In this document: one piece after another, positions 1 through 9,150 of the stretch
Position numbering within the stretch: position 1 is the first letter of the stretch
How the letters are laid out: each line of letters starts with the position of its first letter
DNA from: Paracoccaceae bacterium
Lineage (GTDB): Bacteria > Pseudomonadota > Alphaproteobacteria > Rhodobacterales > Rhodobacteraceae
DNA: 64,000 nt
Assembly (NCBI GenBank): GCA_020630695.1
Contig: JAHDIS010000007.1
Location: forward strand, 19,631-83,630
Direction of reading: 5' to 3'
Notes under the pieces: model-generated
The model's database searches: none
What the model saw: only the letters and a program-made list of their open reading frames with translations
What the model was told of the DNA's origin: nothing
Made by a program: the position numbers and the translations under genes

Positions 1-1
1 C

Positions 2-1030
2 GAGCAGGGGCGCCTGAAGGCAGATCCCGCTCAGCAAAGCGCTTTGCCGTCTCTTGAACGTATCCGCGCCGCCGTTGCAGAACCGGCCAAACGGGGATTT
101 TTCCGCAAGGCGCCGGAACCGCCAAAAGGGCTGTATCTATGGGGCGGTGTCGGACGCGGTAAATCCATGCTGATGGATTTGTTTGTCGATACGCTGAACG
201 TGCCCGCCCGGCGGGTACATTTCCATGCTTTCATGCAGGAAATTCATGCCGAAATGCATCGTCTCAGAAGTGATGGCGTAGAGGATCCTATCAAGCCTGT
301 CGCCAAGGCAGTCAGCGATGCCGTGCGTGTGTTGGCCTTTGACGAAATGCAGATCACCGACATCACGGATGCCATGATTGTCGGGCGCTTGTTCGAGCAG
401 TTGTTTGACGCTGGATGCGTTGTCGTGACGACTTCAAATCGGGTGCCGGATGATTTGTACAAGGACGGTTTGAACCGACAGCTGTTCCTGCCGTTCATTG
501 ACTTGCTCAAAGACCGCATGGAAGTTCGGGAACTGGCCTCGGACCGGGATCATCGGCAGGATCGGCTGGCTGGATCGCAGGTCTATTTCACGCCCGCCAA
601 TGCAGAAGCGCGCAGCCAAATCGATGTACTTTGGAATGAGCTGACCCATGGTCAGGAAGAACCATTGGTCCTGCATGTCAAAGGCCGGGAGGTTGAACTA
701 CCGCGGTTTCATAATGCTGCAGCGCGGGCTAGTTTTTTTGATCTGTGTGGGCGGGCACTGGGCCCGGCAGATTACCTGAAACTGGCTGAATGCGTTCGCA
801 TTTTGATCGTTGAGGACATTCCCCGCCTTAGCCGTCAGAATTTTAACGAAGCGAAACGCTTTGTGACCCTGATCGACGCGCTCTACGAGGCACGGGTCAA
901 ACTAATTGCATCGGCGGCGGCTCAACCGGAAATGCTCTATGTCGAAGGAACGGGCAGTTTCGAGTTTGAGCGAACCGCAAGCCGGCTGCGTGAAATGCAG
1001 GGCGTGGAATGGGGCATGGCCGATAGCTGA
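2..1030 (+). CDS. zapE: Cell division protein ZapE (AFG1-type ATPase), 5' end cut off by the window
   Basis: About 342 residues are visible and the frame is open to the left edge, so the true start lies upstream. A Walker A motif (GGVGRGKS) lies near visible residue 48 and a Walker B motif (LAFDEMQ) near 112, the pattern of the AFG1/ZapE AAA+-like ATPases. ZapE is a Z-ring-associated ATPase acting at the inner side of the cytoplasmic membrane during late division. The visible length fits a family size of roughly 350-390 aa. A TTG at 44 is in frame but has codons continuing upstream of it, so it is not taken as the start. The gene converges on the LysM gene at 1085. Confidence 0.9.
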   Translation, partial: EQGRLKADPAQQSALPSLERIRAAVAEPAKRGFFRKAPEPPKGLYLWGGVGRGKSMLMDLFVDTLNVPARRVHFHAFMQEIHAEMHRLRSDGVEDPIKPVAKAVSDAVRVLAFDEMQITDITDAMIVGRLFEQLFDAGCVVVTTSNRVPDDLYKDGLNRQLFLPFIDLLKDRMEVRELASDRDHRQDRLAGSQVYFTPANAEARSQIDVLWNELTHGQEEPLVLHVKGREVELPRFHNAAARASFFDLCGRALGPADYLKLAECVRILIVEDIPRLSRQNFNEAKRFVTLIDALYEARVKLIASAAAQPEMLYVEGTGSFEFERTASRLREMQGVEWGMADS

Positions 1031-1054
1031 AAAAAAGGGGTCCCGAAGGACCCC
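1031..1054 (-). terminator. Rho-independent terminator of the LysM gene
   Basis: On the minus strand there is a 7-bp stem GGGGTCC / GGACCCC closed by a TTCG tetraloop and followed directly by six T. This is a textbook intrinsic terminator, 30 bp downstream of the stop of the minus-strand LysM gene. It abuts the zapE stop codon on the other strand, so the two convergent genes have almost no spacer. Confidence 0.9.
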
Positions 1055-1084
1055 CAAGGCTGCTCGGTATTGGTCTCTGCCAAA

Positions 1085-1735
1085 TTAGGGTGTTTCTGGA
1101 ATGGTCAGCACCATGCCTGCGCGCACATCCGCCGGACTGCTGAGTAAATCTGTGTTGGCTTGAAGAATGGTCAGATAGCCAACGGTATTTCCGTAGAAAC
1201 GATATGAGATCCCAGCGAGGCTCTCGCCTTGCTGAACGGTGTAGAGTTGACTTGCCGCCGCGACGGGCGCAGGTGCGGCAGGCTCTGCTGGCTGCGCGAG
1301 CGCTGCCAAAGGCGCAGATTTCTGGGTGTCATCGCGCGGGCCGGGTTTTTGCAACTCGCTGACAATGCCCAAGCTCATCTGGTGCAGGGCCTTCATGACA
1401 TCGTCTTGCGCTGGTTTGTTCAGCTCTGGTGCGATGGTCGCGGTTTCAACCTCGGCTGCGGGTGCAATAGGCGTTGCGGCCTGCATTGGTTCGGCCAAGC
1501 CCGCAGGGCGGGCCACGGGCCGCGTTGGGTCGCGTGGCACGCTCTGGGCTGCAACAATCTGAGGCTCGGCGGGAGTGACGGGTGCCAAGGCAGGTTGCAA
1601 AGTGAGGAAGTCAGGGTTCGCGCGGCTTACCTCGTTGATGTCCGGTTGCGGCGCGCTGGGGGCAATCACGAAGGTGTAGACAAGACTTGCCGTCGCGGCC
1701 GTGAAACATACGGCAAACAACGCCAGACGCATCAT
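1085..1735 (-). CDS. Membrane-anchored LysM domain protein (first of two paralogues)
   Basis: This 216-aa protein has one N-terminal hydrophobic segment (signal peptide or anchor, residues about 3-22), a Pro/Ala-rich low-complexity middle, and a C-terminal LysM domain (about 165-214, YTVQQGESLAGISYRFYG) ending in a typical LTIP motif. LysM domains bind N-acetylglucosamine glycans, so a periplasmic peptidoglycan-binding role is likely. The start at 1735 is chosen because a GGGGGA ribosome site lies just upstream; a longer frame to 1837 has no such site and encodes no hydrophobic start. Another ATG follows one codon later. A paralogue with the same architecture lies upstream at 1949-2518. No catalytic domain is visible. 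Confidence 0.8.
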   Translation of the reverse strand: MMRLALFAVCFTAATASLVYTFVIAPSAPQPDINEVSRANPDFLTLQPALAPVTPAEPQIVAAQSVPRDPTRPVARPAGLAEPMQAATPIAPAAEVETATIAPELNKPAQDDVMKALHQMSLGIVSELQKPGPRDDTQKSAPLAALAQPAEPAAPAPVAAASQLYTVQQGESLAGISYRFYGNTVGYLTILQANTDLLSSPADVRAGMVLTIPETP

Positions 1736-1857
1736 GGGTGCGTCCCCCATGGGATGCGATGGTGTGCAATCTGGTTGCGGCGCGCAAGGCAGCAAAACGT
1801 CATTGTCAGTCCCCCATGTTCCGCAGCCTTGTGGCAATCAGCTGCATGAACAGGGAT

Positions 1858-1887
1858 TTTATACGTCAAGTGATTCGCACACGTCAA
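1858..1887 (-). promoter_or_regulatory. Candidate sigma-70 promoter of the LysM gene
   Basis: Reading the minus strand, TTGACG is followed 18 nt later by TATAAA, close to the vegetative consensus. It points at the LysM gene starting at 1735 and would leave a leader of about 115 nt. A second TTGACA lies further upstream within the hairpin at 1895-1912. Confidence 0.5.
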
Positions 1888-1894
1888 CATATAG

Positions 1895-1912
1895 TAGGGC
1901 TGTCAAGCCCTA
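1895..1912. repeat. Perfect 7-bp inverted repeat between the LysM genes
   Basis: TAGGGCT and AGCCCTA are separated by GTCA. It lies 36 bp beyond the stop of the upstream LysM gene (1949) and immediately upstream of the candidate promoter of the next one. It could act as a weak terminator (no T run follows) or as a protein-binding dyad. The rest of the 213-bp spacer (1736-1948) holds only the promoter candidate. Confidence 0.4.
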
Positions 1913-1948
1913 TGAACAGGAAAGCGTTAGACTACAATAGGTTGAAGC

Positions 1949-2518
1949 TTATTGGGTCGGCAGGATCAGAGTCTGGCCAGCACGCAAATCGTCAGGACGC
2001 GACAAAAACGATTGGTTTGCAACGAACAACGGCCCGGTCATGTTGACGTCGCCGTAAATCTCTTCGGCGATCGAAACCAGACTGTCTCCAACCTGAACAA
2101 CGTAAAGTTGCGGGCCGTCGACGGCGGCCTTGCGCTCTTGCTCCGCAGGCTTTGTCTGACCGTCATCCAGCGACCGGCGAACGATTGTATGCAGCAGACT
2201 GCCCGGCTCACCCGGCGCGCTTTCGCGGCCTGTCGCCTGATTGAGGCTCGATAGCGTCCCCCAAGTCATTTTTCGCAGGGATTGATCATCCATGTCACCG
2301 GCGGTGACGGTTTGCTGAATGGGCGCCCTTTTGGGGGCGGTGGCCTGTTCAGCAGGCTCTGGTTCAACCAAGCGCGGTGCCGGCGTGATTGCCGGTTCTG
2401 CGCGTGTCACGGGTTCGGGGAATACCGGATCAGGCGCCCGGTTGCTGCCGGGCTGAAATATGAGCAGGCCAATCGTTATGACCATGAACCCAGCTGCCAA
2501 AAGAAACATTCTGATCAT
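1949..2518 (-). CDS. Membrane-anchored LysM domain protein (second paralogue)
   Basis: The 189-aa protein repeats the plan of its neighbour: an N-terminal hydrophobic segment (residues about 3-21), a Pro/Glu-rich linker, and a C-terminal LysM domain (about 138-187, YVVQVGDSLVSIAEEIYG). The middle parts are poorly alike apart from a short stretch around a KMTWGTLSSL-type motif that resembles MKALHQMSLGIVSEL in the first copy. That suggests an old duplication in which the glycan-binding end and one mid-protein helix are retained. It lies 37 bp downstream of the rhodanese-like gene and may be co-transcribed with it. Function beyond likely peptidoglycan binding is unknown. Confidence 0.8.
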   Translation of the reverse strand: MIRMFLLAAGFMVITIGLLIFQPGSNRAPDPVFPEPVTRAEPAITPAPRLVEPEPAEQATAPKRAPIQQTVTAGDMDDQSLRKMTWGTLSSLNQATGRESAPGEPGSLLHTIVRRSLDDGQTKPAEQERKAAVDGPQLYVVQVGDSLVSIAEEIYGDVNMTGPLFVANQSFLSRPDDLRAGQTLILPTQ

Positions 2519-2555
2519 GACTGCTGTACCCTTTTAAAAACCACCTGCATTGCGC

Positions 2556-3128
2556 TCATTGTCCCACCACTGTCGTCAAACCCAGAGCAAGCCAGCTTTT
2601 CAGGCCTCCTCGGTAGTACGACAGTTTTTCGGCCGGATAGCCTGCATCCAAAAGGCTACGCAATGCGCGTGGCGCTTCGTCGGCATCTGCGCCTCCGGCA
2701 AAGAAGACCAGAGAGAAGGCGTTCGAAAAGTCATTTCCCTGCACTCCAAGCGCATTCAGGAGATCGTCGCGATACGGGTTGTCCGGCTGGACTGTCGCAA
2801 AGGGAACGTTCACGGCACCGGGGATTGTTCCGGCGGCAAAGCCTTCAGGCAGACGCGCATCGACCAACAGGCCACGACCGCGCGACGCAAAGCTGTCGAG
2901 AAAATCGAGAACTTCGAGTTCGCCAATCGTTGCGATACCGGAAGCGGCTTGCATCGGCTGAAGGCATTTTGACGGACAAGCCGGTCCGTTGCGCTCGATC
3001 GTCAGGGCGCGTCCGTTCAGGGTGGTTTCAAAACGGGCCATGTCGCGTGTGATGCGCGTATCCTGCGCAAAGGCAGGCGCGGCAGCACATATTGCGGCCA
3101 GTCCGGTCAGGGTAAGACCTTGAAACAT
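2556..3128 (-). CDS. Exported rhodanese-like protein lacking the active-site cysteine
   Basis: The 190-aa product starts with a cleavable signal peptide (cleavage after AAPAFA, residues about 16-21), so it should act in the periplasm. The rest folds as a single rhodanese-like domain: LVDARLPEGFAAGTIPGAVNVPF near residues 85-107 is the classical DxR...H/GxIpGAinvP region. Where an active rhodanese has the CxxxxR catalytic loop, this one reads FFAGGADADEA, so sulfur transfer by a loop cysteine is unlikely. Two other cysteines occur in an ACPSKC motif near residue 50, which might be redox active or bind metal. The start has a GAGGA ribosome site. Confidence 0.75.
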   Translation of the reverse strand: MFQGLTLTGLAAICAAAPAFAQDTRITRDMARFETTLNGRALTIERNGPACPSKCLQPMQAASGIATIGELEVLDFLDSFASRGRGLLVDARLPEGFAAGTIPGAVNVPFATVQPDNPYRDDLLNALGVQGNDFSNAFSLVFFAGGADADEAPRALRSLLDAGYPAEKLSYYRGGLKSWLALGLTTVVGQ

Positions 3129-3214
3129 TGCTCATCCTCAATCGGCTTTGGTTCGCCGTCGCTCTTATCGTTTTTCCAAAATATAGGGCACTTGAGGCGA
3201 ATCAGTCAATATCT

Positions 3215-3244
3215 CGGGGGTAGGCACAATCGGGAATACCCCCG
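3215..3244. repeat. 8-bp perfect inverted repeat downstream of folC
   Basis: CGGGGGTA and TACCCCCG flank a 14-nt loop. It starts 15 bp beyond the folC stop codon and may end the accD-folC transcript, but no T run follows on the minus strand. It also lies upstream of the rhodanese-like gene, so a regulatory role there is possible. Confidence 0.4.
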
Positions 3245-3259
3245 GAATTACTGGGAAAA

Positions 3260-4534
3260 TCAGCCGTTTTCGCGCAGAATTGCTCCGGCCAGGTACAAAG
3301 AGCCACAAATCAGGACCCGCGCATCCGGTGTCGCGCAGGCGATTTCAACCAGTGCTTCGCGCACATTCGGGGCAGTTTGCGCCGCAAATCCGCAGTCAGC
3401 GGCCATCCGTGCCGTGTCTTCTGCGGGTAGCGTGTTGGCCTCACCGGGGATTGAAACTGCAGTCAGAGAACTGGCCACCTCGGCCAGCGGGGCAAGAAAG
3501 CCGCGCGCGTCCTTGGTGTTGAGCATGCCGCAGATCAGGTGTGTCGGCCGTTCCGGAAGCTTGGCGATGTGAGCTGCGAGCGCTTTGCCGGCTGCCGGGT
3601 TGTGCCCCCCGTCCAGCCAAAGCTCGGCCTGAGGGGCGGCTTCAACCAGCGGCCCTGTTCGCAAGCGCTGCATTCGCGCTGGCCAAAAGGCGTTTGTGAC
3701 TGCTGCCTCGCAGGCTTCTTCGTTCAGGTTCAGTGCGCGCAGCGCCGCGCAGGCTGCCCCTGCATTTTGATATTGGTGCGCGCCCGCCAAATTTGGCAAA
3801 GGCAAATCAAGCAGGCCTGTTTCGTCCTGATAGACCAGACGACCGCGCTCTTCCCAAACGTGCCATTGCTGACCATAGGCCAAAAGCGGCGCCGAAAGAG
3901 CAATGGCGCGCTGCTCGATAACCTCAAGCCCCTCTTCGGCCTGCGGAGACACGATACAGGGCACACCACGTTTGATGATGCCGGCCTTTTCCCCTGCGAT
4001 TGCAGTCAGGGTGTTGCCCAGAAACTGTTCGTGATCCATCGAAACAGGCGTGATGATCGTAAGAACCGGTTTTTCGACCACGTTGGTTGCGTCCAGACGC
4101 CCGCCAAGACCGACTTCCAGCAGTGTGTAGTCAGCAGGGGTTCTGGCCATCGCAAGAATGGCCGCCACTGTCGTGATCTCAAAATATGTGATCGGCTCGC
4201 CGCCGTTGGCGGCATAACATTCATCGAGGATCGCAGTCAGATGGTCCTCGGCGATGAACTCGCCTGCAAGCCGGATGCGTTCGTGGAACCGCGCCAGATG
4301 CGGCGAGGTATAAGCATGAACCTTGTGGCCCGCGGACTCCAGCCCGGCGCGGATCATCGACTGAGTGCTTCCCTTGCCGTTTGTGCCTGCGATATGGATG
4401 ACTGGCGGCAAATCATTCTGTGGGTTGCCCAACGCATCCAACAGACGCCAGACCCTGTCTAGAACAAGATCCATGACCTTTGGGTGCAGCGCCATCATCC
4501 GTTCGAGGATGATGTCCGAACTTGGCGTGCTCAT
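3260..4534 (-). CDS. folC: Bifunctional folylpolyglutamate synthase / dihydrofolate synthase
   Basis: The 424-aa protein has the Mur-ligase-type ATP loop HIAGTNGKGST (about residues 47-57), followed by the folate-family signature around the AYTSPHL motif (about 75) and the later DGGHNP motif (about 309). It adds glutamate to dihydropteroate and later glutamates to folates in the cytosol. Length is typical for FolC. It starts 5 bp after the accD stop, so the two form an operon, the common accD-folC arrangement. Confidence 0.95.
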   Translation of the reverse strand: MSTPSSDIILERMMALHPKVMDLVLDRVWRLLDALGNPQNDLPPVIHIAGTNGKGSTQSMIRAGLESAGHKVHAYTSPHLARFHERIRLAGEFIAEDHLTAILDECYAANGGEPITYFEITTVAAILAMARTPADYTLLEVGLGGRLDATNVVEKPVLTIITPVSMDHEQFLGNTLTAIAGEKAGIIKRGVPCIVSPQAEEGLEVIEQRAIALSAPLLAYGQQWHVWEERGRLVYQDETGLLDLPLPNLAGAHQYQNAGAACAALRALNLNEEACEAAVTNAFWPARMQRLRTGPLVEAAPQAELWLDGGHNPAAGKALAAHIAKLPERPTHLICGMLNTKDARGFLAPLAEVASSLTAVSIPGEANTLPAEDTARMAADCGFAAQTAPNVREALVEIACATPDARVLICGSLYLAGAILRENG

Positions 4535-4539
4535 CGCTT

Positions 4540-5442
4540 TTATTTCGCAGGTGTTTCATTGCCCGGCGCAGGAAGATCCCCCCATGTCGGTGGGGGCATC
4601 TGCATGAGCATCCGGGTCAGCATGATGAGCTCTTTGCGCATTTCGCGACGATCAGTAACCCGATCCAGCATCCCGTGTTCCAGAAGATACTCGGCCCTTT
4701 GGAAGCCTTCGGGCAGTTTTTCGCGAATGGTCTGTTCGATCACGCGAGGACCGGCAAAGCAGATCAGCGCATTAGGTTCGGCGATCTGGACATCGCCAAG
4801 CATCGCATAAGAAGCCGTCACACCACCGGTCGTCGGATGAGTCAGCACAACGATATAGGGCAATCCGGCTTCTTTCAGCATTTGCACGGCGACTGTTGTG
4901 CGCGGCATTTGCATCAGACTCAGAATGCCCTCTTGCATCCGGGCGCCACCGGCGGCTGAAAACAGGACCAAAGGCCGGCCCAGCTTTACGGCTTCTTCGG
5001 CGGCGGCGATGATGGCGTTGCCGACATACATGCCCATGGAGCCACCCATAAAGCTGAAATCCTGCGCGGCAGCGATAATGGGTGTACGCCCGATTTCACC
5101 TGCGGCAACCAGCATGGATTCCTTTTCACCGGTTGATTTCTGCGCGGCTTTCATTCGATCCGGGTACCGCTTTTGATCGCGGAACTGCAAAGGATCGGTA
5201 ATCGGTTCAGGCACGGCAATTTCGTTGAACACACCACCGTCAAACAGCGCATAAAACCGGTCACGCGGCGTGATGTGCATGTGATGCCCGCAGCTTGTGC
5301 AGACGTTCAGGTTATCGCTGATTTCACGATGGAACAGCATCGTGCCGCAGCCATCGCATTTCGACCAAAGGTTTTCGGGCGTTTCACGGCGCGAAAAAAT
5401 GGAGTTGATCCGGGGTCGGACGTAGTTTGAGATCCAGTTCAT
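4540..5442 (-). CDS. accD: Acetyl-CoA carboxylase carboxyltransferase subunit beta
   Basis: This 300-aa protein carries the N-terminal zinc ribbon expected of AccD, with cysteine pairs CDGC and CTSC near residues 29-32 and 48-51, followed by the crotonase-fold carboxyltransferase domain with [12 protein letters not shown] near 160 and [12 protein letters not shown] near 202. With AccA it transfers the carboxyl group from biotin carboxyl carrier protein to acetyl-CoA, the first step of fatty-acid synthesis. The ATG at 5442 begins the usual [14 protein letters not shown] N terminus. It is followed closely by folC. Confidence 0.97.
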   Translation of the reverse strand: MNWISNYVRPRINSIFSRRETPENLWSKCDGCGTMLFHREISDNLNVCTSCGHHMHITPRDRFYALFDGGVFNEIAVPEPITDPLQFRDQKRYPDRMKAAQKSTGEKESMLVAAGEIGRTPIIAAAQDFSFMGGSMGMYVGNAIIAAAEEAVKLGRPLVLFSAAGGARMQEGILSLMQMPRTTVAVQMLKEAGLPYIVVLTHPTTGGVTASYAMLGDVQIAEPNALICFAGPRVIEQTIREKLPEGFQRAEYLLEHGMLDRVTDRREMRKELIMLTRMLMQMPPPTWGDLPAPGNETPAK

Positions 5443-5500
5443 GGTCAGCCTGCACCTGTTGTGACGGCGCAGACTTAAGCCCGACGCAACGGAAATGCAA

Positions 5501-6391
5501 TCATGCGCGGATTGCGACCCGCGCGGCTAGCCATGCCAATCCGATGGTTACCAGATCAAGTGGAAGCAATGCCCGGACAGCGGCTTCGTTTTCCGGGCCG
5601 AAAGGCAAATGGTACAGGGCGAGGCCGGACAGGTCGCCTTGGAGGGATATAACCGCAATGGCGAGCGTGTTGTTTACAAGGTGTAAGGCGATCGCTGGTC
5701 CCAGTGTCCCGGCGCGCATGGTCAGATCCGCAGTCGCCAACCCAAACACGAATGCCCAGATCGCCACGAGGATCGCGTTGCTGCCGTATACCGCCGGTGC
5801 ATAGTGCCCCAGCGCGAACAGCGCCGAAGGCACTGTCAGCCAAATCAGCGGATGTGCAAATCGCGCGGCCAACTGGCTTTGGAGATATCCGCGAAACAGC
5901 AGCTCTTCGCTGCCGGACTGTATCAAGATTGCGCAGAGCGTCAGGGGTAACAGACTGATCCAGACACCCGCGGGCAGGCCGGGGTTCATATCGCGGGACA
6001 TTGGCCAAGGCGGCAAAATCGCGATTGCGAAAAACAAAACGGACAGCGCCAAAATCACCCGGCCGAACTGACGCCAGAACAGGTCGCGCGCTCCGAAAAG
6101 CCCAAAGGGTCTTCGCTGATGAACGAGTTCGGCCGCGACCAACGCGCCCAGTCCCATCGCTCCCATCAAGAGCAAAAGAACCAGAAGCCCCAGCGCTGTT
6201 TTCCCGGTTTCGACATCAGCTGCGAACGACCAAAAGGTATCGGGCTGGATCAGCATTTGCAGTATTGAGAAAAAGGCGCGGGTCAGACCAAGATAGACCG
6301 CCGCGACAATGCCCAGTCCAGCGATCAGCCGCCAAAGCTCGGTCTTGGGTCGAGCGGGTTCGACCATCTTTTCAAAGCCGGGGTACTGCAT
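5501..6391 (-). CDS. CPBP-family intramembrane glutamic endopeptidase
   Basis: A polytopic membrane protein of 296 aa with about seven hydrophobic segments. The [10 protein letters not shown] motif (about residues 183-192) is the EExxxR signature of CPBP/Abi proteases; later conserved positions include an FALGHY motif (about 210) with the expected His. Such proteins cleave or modify membrane-associated substrates, but the substrate here is unknown. The frame is open to a TTG at 6436, but the ATG at 6391 begins the MQYPGFEKM stretch that I expect for roseobacter homologues; neither start has a strong ribosome site. It is upstream of accD on the same strand, 58 bp away. Confidence 0.8.
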   Translation of the reverse strand: MQYPGFEKMVEPARPKTELWRLIAGLGIVAAVYLGLTRAFFSILQMLIQPDTFWSFAADVETGKTALGLLVLLLLMGAMGLGALVAAELVHQRRPFGLFGARDLFWRQFGRVILALSVLFFAIAILPPWPMSRDMNPGLPAGVWISLLPLTLCAILIQSGSEELLFRGYLQSQLAARFAHPLIWLTVPSALFALGHYAPAVYGSNAILVAIWAFVFGLATADLTMRAGTLGPAIALHLVNNTLAIAVISLQGDLSGLALYHLPFGPENEAAVRALLPLDLVTIGLAWLAARVAIRA

Positions 6392-6532
6392 CAATTCAAT
6401 GTCTTTGCCTGTGGTTTGCTGGTCCCGTTGTCTCAACTTCGTTCAGGGCATGTCAAATAAGGCCCTTGGTGCTTGCTGCTACGGCACCCCTTCGTTATTC
6501 CGGGGGCAACGAATTTCATGGGAGGAGCCAAG

Positions 6533-8296
6533 ATGCTCAAGCGTCCGTTCGACAAGTCCAAACTGCCCAGCCGTCACGTAACCGAAGGCCCCGAGCGCGC
6601 GCCGCATCGGTCTTACTACTATGCGATGGGTATGACCGAAGAGGAAATTCACCAGCCGTTGGTTGGTGTTGCGACCTGCTGGAACGAAGCAGCCCCGTGC
6701 AATATCGCGCTGAACCGTCAGGCCCAGGCGGTCAAGATGGGCGTCAAACAGGGCTTTGGCACGCCGCGCGAATTCACAACAATCACCGTCACCGACGGAA
6801 TCGCGATGGGCCACGAAGGCATGCGTTCTTCGCTGGCGTCGCGCGAAGCGATTGCCGACACCGTTGAGCTGACTATGCGTGGCCATTGCTACGATGCGAT
6901 TGTCGGCTTGGCCGGGTGCGACAAATCCCTTCCCGGCATGATGATGGCCATGGTGCGTTTGAATGTGCCTTCGGTCTTTATCTACGGCGGGTCCATCCTG
7001 CCGGGTAAAGCGCCTCAGGTTCAGGAAATTCCAGAAGACTTCCGCACCCGTGACCTGACGGTTCAGGATATGTTCGAGGCGGTCGGGCGCCATCAGAACG
7101 ATCAGATGTCTGACGAGGCGCTGGATATGCTGGAACGGGTTGCCTGTCCTTCTGCTGGTGCTTGCGGCGGCCAGTTCACCGCGAATACCATGGCCTGTGT
7201 GTCCGAAGCCATTGGCCTCGCGCTGATGAACAGCTCTGGCATGCCTGCCCCCTACGAGTCGCGTGACCAATATGGCGAGGCATCTGGCCGCGCGGTAATG
7301 GATCTTGTTGAAAACAACATCCGCGCCCGTGATATCGTAACCCGCAAGTCGCTTGAAAATGCCGCGCGCGTCGTCGCCTGCACCGGTGGTTCAACCAACG
7401 CCGGTTTGCACATGCCCGCAATTGCCCACGAGGCAGGCATTGAGTTCTTCCTCGATGATGTATGTGAAATTTTCCGTGATACGCCTTACTTCGTCGATCT
7501 AAAGCCCGGCGGTCAGTATGTTGCCAAGGACCTCTACGAAGCGGGCGGTGTGCCCGTCGTGATGAAGGAGTTGCGCAAGGCTGGTCTGATCCACGAGGAT
7601 TGCATGACCGCATCCGGTAAGACGATCGGTGAGGAGCTGGATCAGATCGCCCGCGAGGCGGATGGTCAGGTGATCTACCCGATCGAAACACCGATCACCA
7701 AGACAGGCGGTGTCGTTGGTCTGAAGGGCAACCTTGCTCCTCAGGGTGCAATCGTAAAAGTTGCCGGCATTGCGGCAGAAGATCAGGTCTTTACCGGCCC
7801 TGCGCGCGTCTTCGAGTGCGAGGAAGATGCCTTCGCCGCCGTCAAGGCGCGCGGCTACGAAGAAGGCGAAGTAATCGTTATTCGCAACGAAGGCCCGGCT
7901 GGTGGCCCCGGTATGCGTGAAATGCTGGCGACGACCGCTGCGCTGTCCGGTCAGGGCATGGGCAAGAAGGTTGCGCTGATCACCGATGGCCGTTTCTCGG
8001 GTGCGACCCGTGGGTTCTGTGTGGGTCACGTTGGACCAGAAGCCGCGCACGGCGGACCAATCGCGATGCTGCGGGACGGTGACATGATTACCATCGACGC
8101 AGTCTCTGGTTCTCTGAGTGTGGATCTGAGTGAAGATGAACTGGCAGCCCGCAAGGCGGATTGGAAAGGCCCGCGCGAGACGATCTATGCTTCCGGCGCC
8201 CTGTGGAAATACGCTCAGCTGGTTGGCGAAACTTATAAGGGTGCGGTGACGCAACCGGGTGGCGGCGCTGAAAAGCACGTCTACGCCGACCTGTAA
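6533..8296 (+). CDS. ilvD: Dihydroxy-acid dehydratase
   Basis: The 587-aa enzyme removes water from 2,3-dihydroxy-3-methylbutyrate and its homologue in valine and isoleucine synthesis. Visible family marks are an early CWNEAAPC cysteine motif, [13 protein letters not shown] (iron-sulfur ligand and Mg site), the [15 protein letters not shown] cysteine motif and the C-terminal [19 protein letters not shown] motif. Three cluster-type cysteines in this spacing indicate an IlvD/EDD family member with an iron-sulfur cluster. The ATG at 6533 follows a perfect GGAGGAG site at 6521-6527; longer frames to 6473 are not needed. A lipoprotein gene follows after 13 bp. Confidence 0.95.
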   Translation: MLKRPFDKSKLPSRHVTEGPERAPHRSYYYAMGMTEEEIHQPLVGVATCWNEAAPCNIALNRQAQAVKMGVKQGFGTPREFTTITVTDGIAMGHEGMRSSLASREAIADTVELTMRGHCYDAIVGLAGCDKSLPGMMMAMVRLNVPSVFIYGGSILPGKAPQVQEIPEDFRTRDLTVQDMFEAVGRHQNDQMSDEALDMLERVACPSAGACGGQFTANTMACVSEAIGLALMNSSGMPAPYESRDQYGEASGRAVMDLVENNIRARDIVTRKSLENAARVVACTGGSTNAGLHMPAIAHEAGIEFFLDDVCEIFRDTPYFVDLKPGGQYVAKDLYEAGGVPVVMKELRKAGLIHEDCMTASGKTIGEELDQIAREADGQVIYPIETPITKTGGVVGLKGNLAPQGAIVKVAGIAAEDQVFTGPARVFECEEDAFAAVKARGYEEGEVIVIRNEGPAGGPGMREMLATTAALSGQGMGKKVALITDGRFSGATRGFCVGHVGPEAAHGGPIAMLRDGDMITIDAVSGSLSVDLSEDELAARKADWKGPRETIYASGALWKYAQLVGETYKGAVTQPGGGAEKHVYADL

Positions 8297-8309
8297 GGCG
8301 TTCGGTATC

Positions 8310-9062
8310 ATGTGTTCTGTTTTACGAGTTCTGGCCTGCTGCCTTTTGGTGGCGGGCTGCGCGAATGGTGTTCCCGAGTCTGGCCCAAGTCAAAAGACTG
8401 GTAATGGCGGATTTCTGAGTGGTTTGTTGGGCAACGACAGCAATGCTGCCGCTGGCAGTTCGACCGCGGCCAAACCGGGTACACGACCAAGGATGCCAAC
8501 ACCCTTGTCCAAGGTTGCTTTGGCTGGTGGGGACGTGATTGTCGGCGGACCTGACAACTACTGTATCGATCCGACCACAGTTCAGAAACGGACCGAACGC
8601 GGATTTGCCGTGATTGCGTCGTGCCGGATTTTGTCGGGCGGACGTGCCGGTGATCCGGTTGATCCAGCCCTGATCACCGTGACCGTCGGGCCGCGTGGGG
8701 ATATGTCTGACCTGCCAAGTCCGAACACGCTGGCGGACGTCCATGGTGCGCCGCTCGTGACGGGCCAAAGCGCGAATGATTTCGTAGCCGCAAATCTGGC
8801 CCAGGGCGGACAGCAATTTCTGGCGGGTGGCGATGATCGGCACTGGCGCGCTGCCTTCGTGCAAGGCGAGCGGCTGATCGGTTTGGCGCTTTACGCACCA
8901 AAGGGCAGCCCGCTGGCTGGCGACGCCGGGGTTTCATTGCTGTTGCGGGTCAAATCACGCATCGAAACACTGTCGCCGGGCGGCGCGAATGCAACAGCGT
9001 CACAATCCGTGTCTGGTCCGACACAAGGTGGCGGCTTGCTAGGGCGTTTATTCAATCGTTAG
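8310..9062 (+). CDS. Putative lipoprotein of unknown function
   Basis: The ATG at 8310 opens a type II signal peptide with the lipobox LVAG-C ending at residue 19 or so, then a Gly/Ser/Asn-rich linker and a compact domain (about 60-225) with no family that I recognise; four cysteines or fewer remain after processing. The C terminus is a short Gly-rich tail (GGGLLGRLFNR) that echoes FLSGLLGND near residue 47. It follows ilvD by 13 bp and is probably co-transcribed, a link I believe is kept in roseobacters but which is not functionally explained. It should sit in the outer membrane or periplasm. Confidence 0.75.
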   Translation: MCSVLRVLACCLLVAGCANGVPESGPSQKTGNGGFLSGLLGNDSNAAAGSSTAAKPGTRPRMPTPLSKVALAGGDVIVGGPDNYCIDPTTVQKRTERGFAVIASCRILSGGRAGDPVDPALITVTVGPRGDMSDLPSPNTLADVHGAPLVTGQSANDFVAANLAQGGQQFLAGGDDRHWRAAFVQGERLIGLALYAPKGSPLAGDAGVSLLLRVKSRIETLSPGGANATASQSVSGPTQGGGLLGRLFNR

Positions 9063-9084
9063 AGTTGTCGGTAATGTTGTCAGA

Positions 9085-9099
9085 TGTGATGCAATCACA
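9085..9099. promoter_or_regulatory. 15-bp perfect palindrome upstream of the gene at 9151
   Basis: TGTGAT-GCA-ATCACA is a perfect dyad with a 3-nt centre in the 88-bp spacer between the lipoprotein gene and the next gene. It resembles a CRP half-site pair but with a 5-nt instead of 6-nt gap between TGTGA and TCACA, so CRP binding is doubtful. It could be the site of another regulator. Confidence 0.4.
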
Positions 9100-9150
9100 C
9101 GCCGCACTTTGATGCGGGACAAAACATAAAGTGGTACGGGGCACTTTCTG

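Noticed and set aside
3539..4462. 307-codon plus-strand frame opposite folC
   Set aside because: Shadow of folC, with Cys- and His-rich composition unlike any real neighbour.
6479..8311. Two long minus-strand frames (263 and 270 codons) opposite ilvD
   Set aside because: ilvD is unambiguous on the plus strand; the antisense frames have no ribosome site or recognisable motif.
9085..9099. CRP site
   Set aside because: The gap between TGTGA and TCACA is five bases instead of six, and no CRP-type target is known here; kept only as a palindrome.
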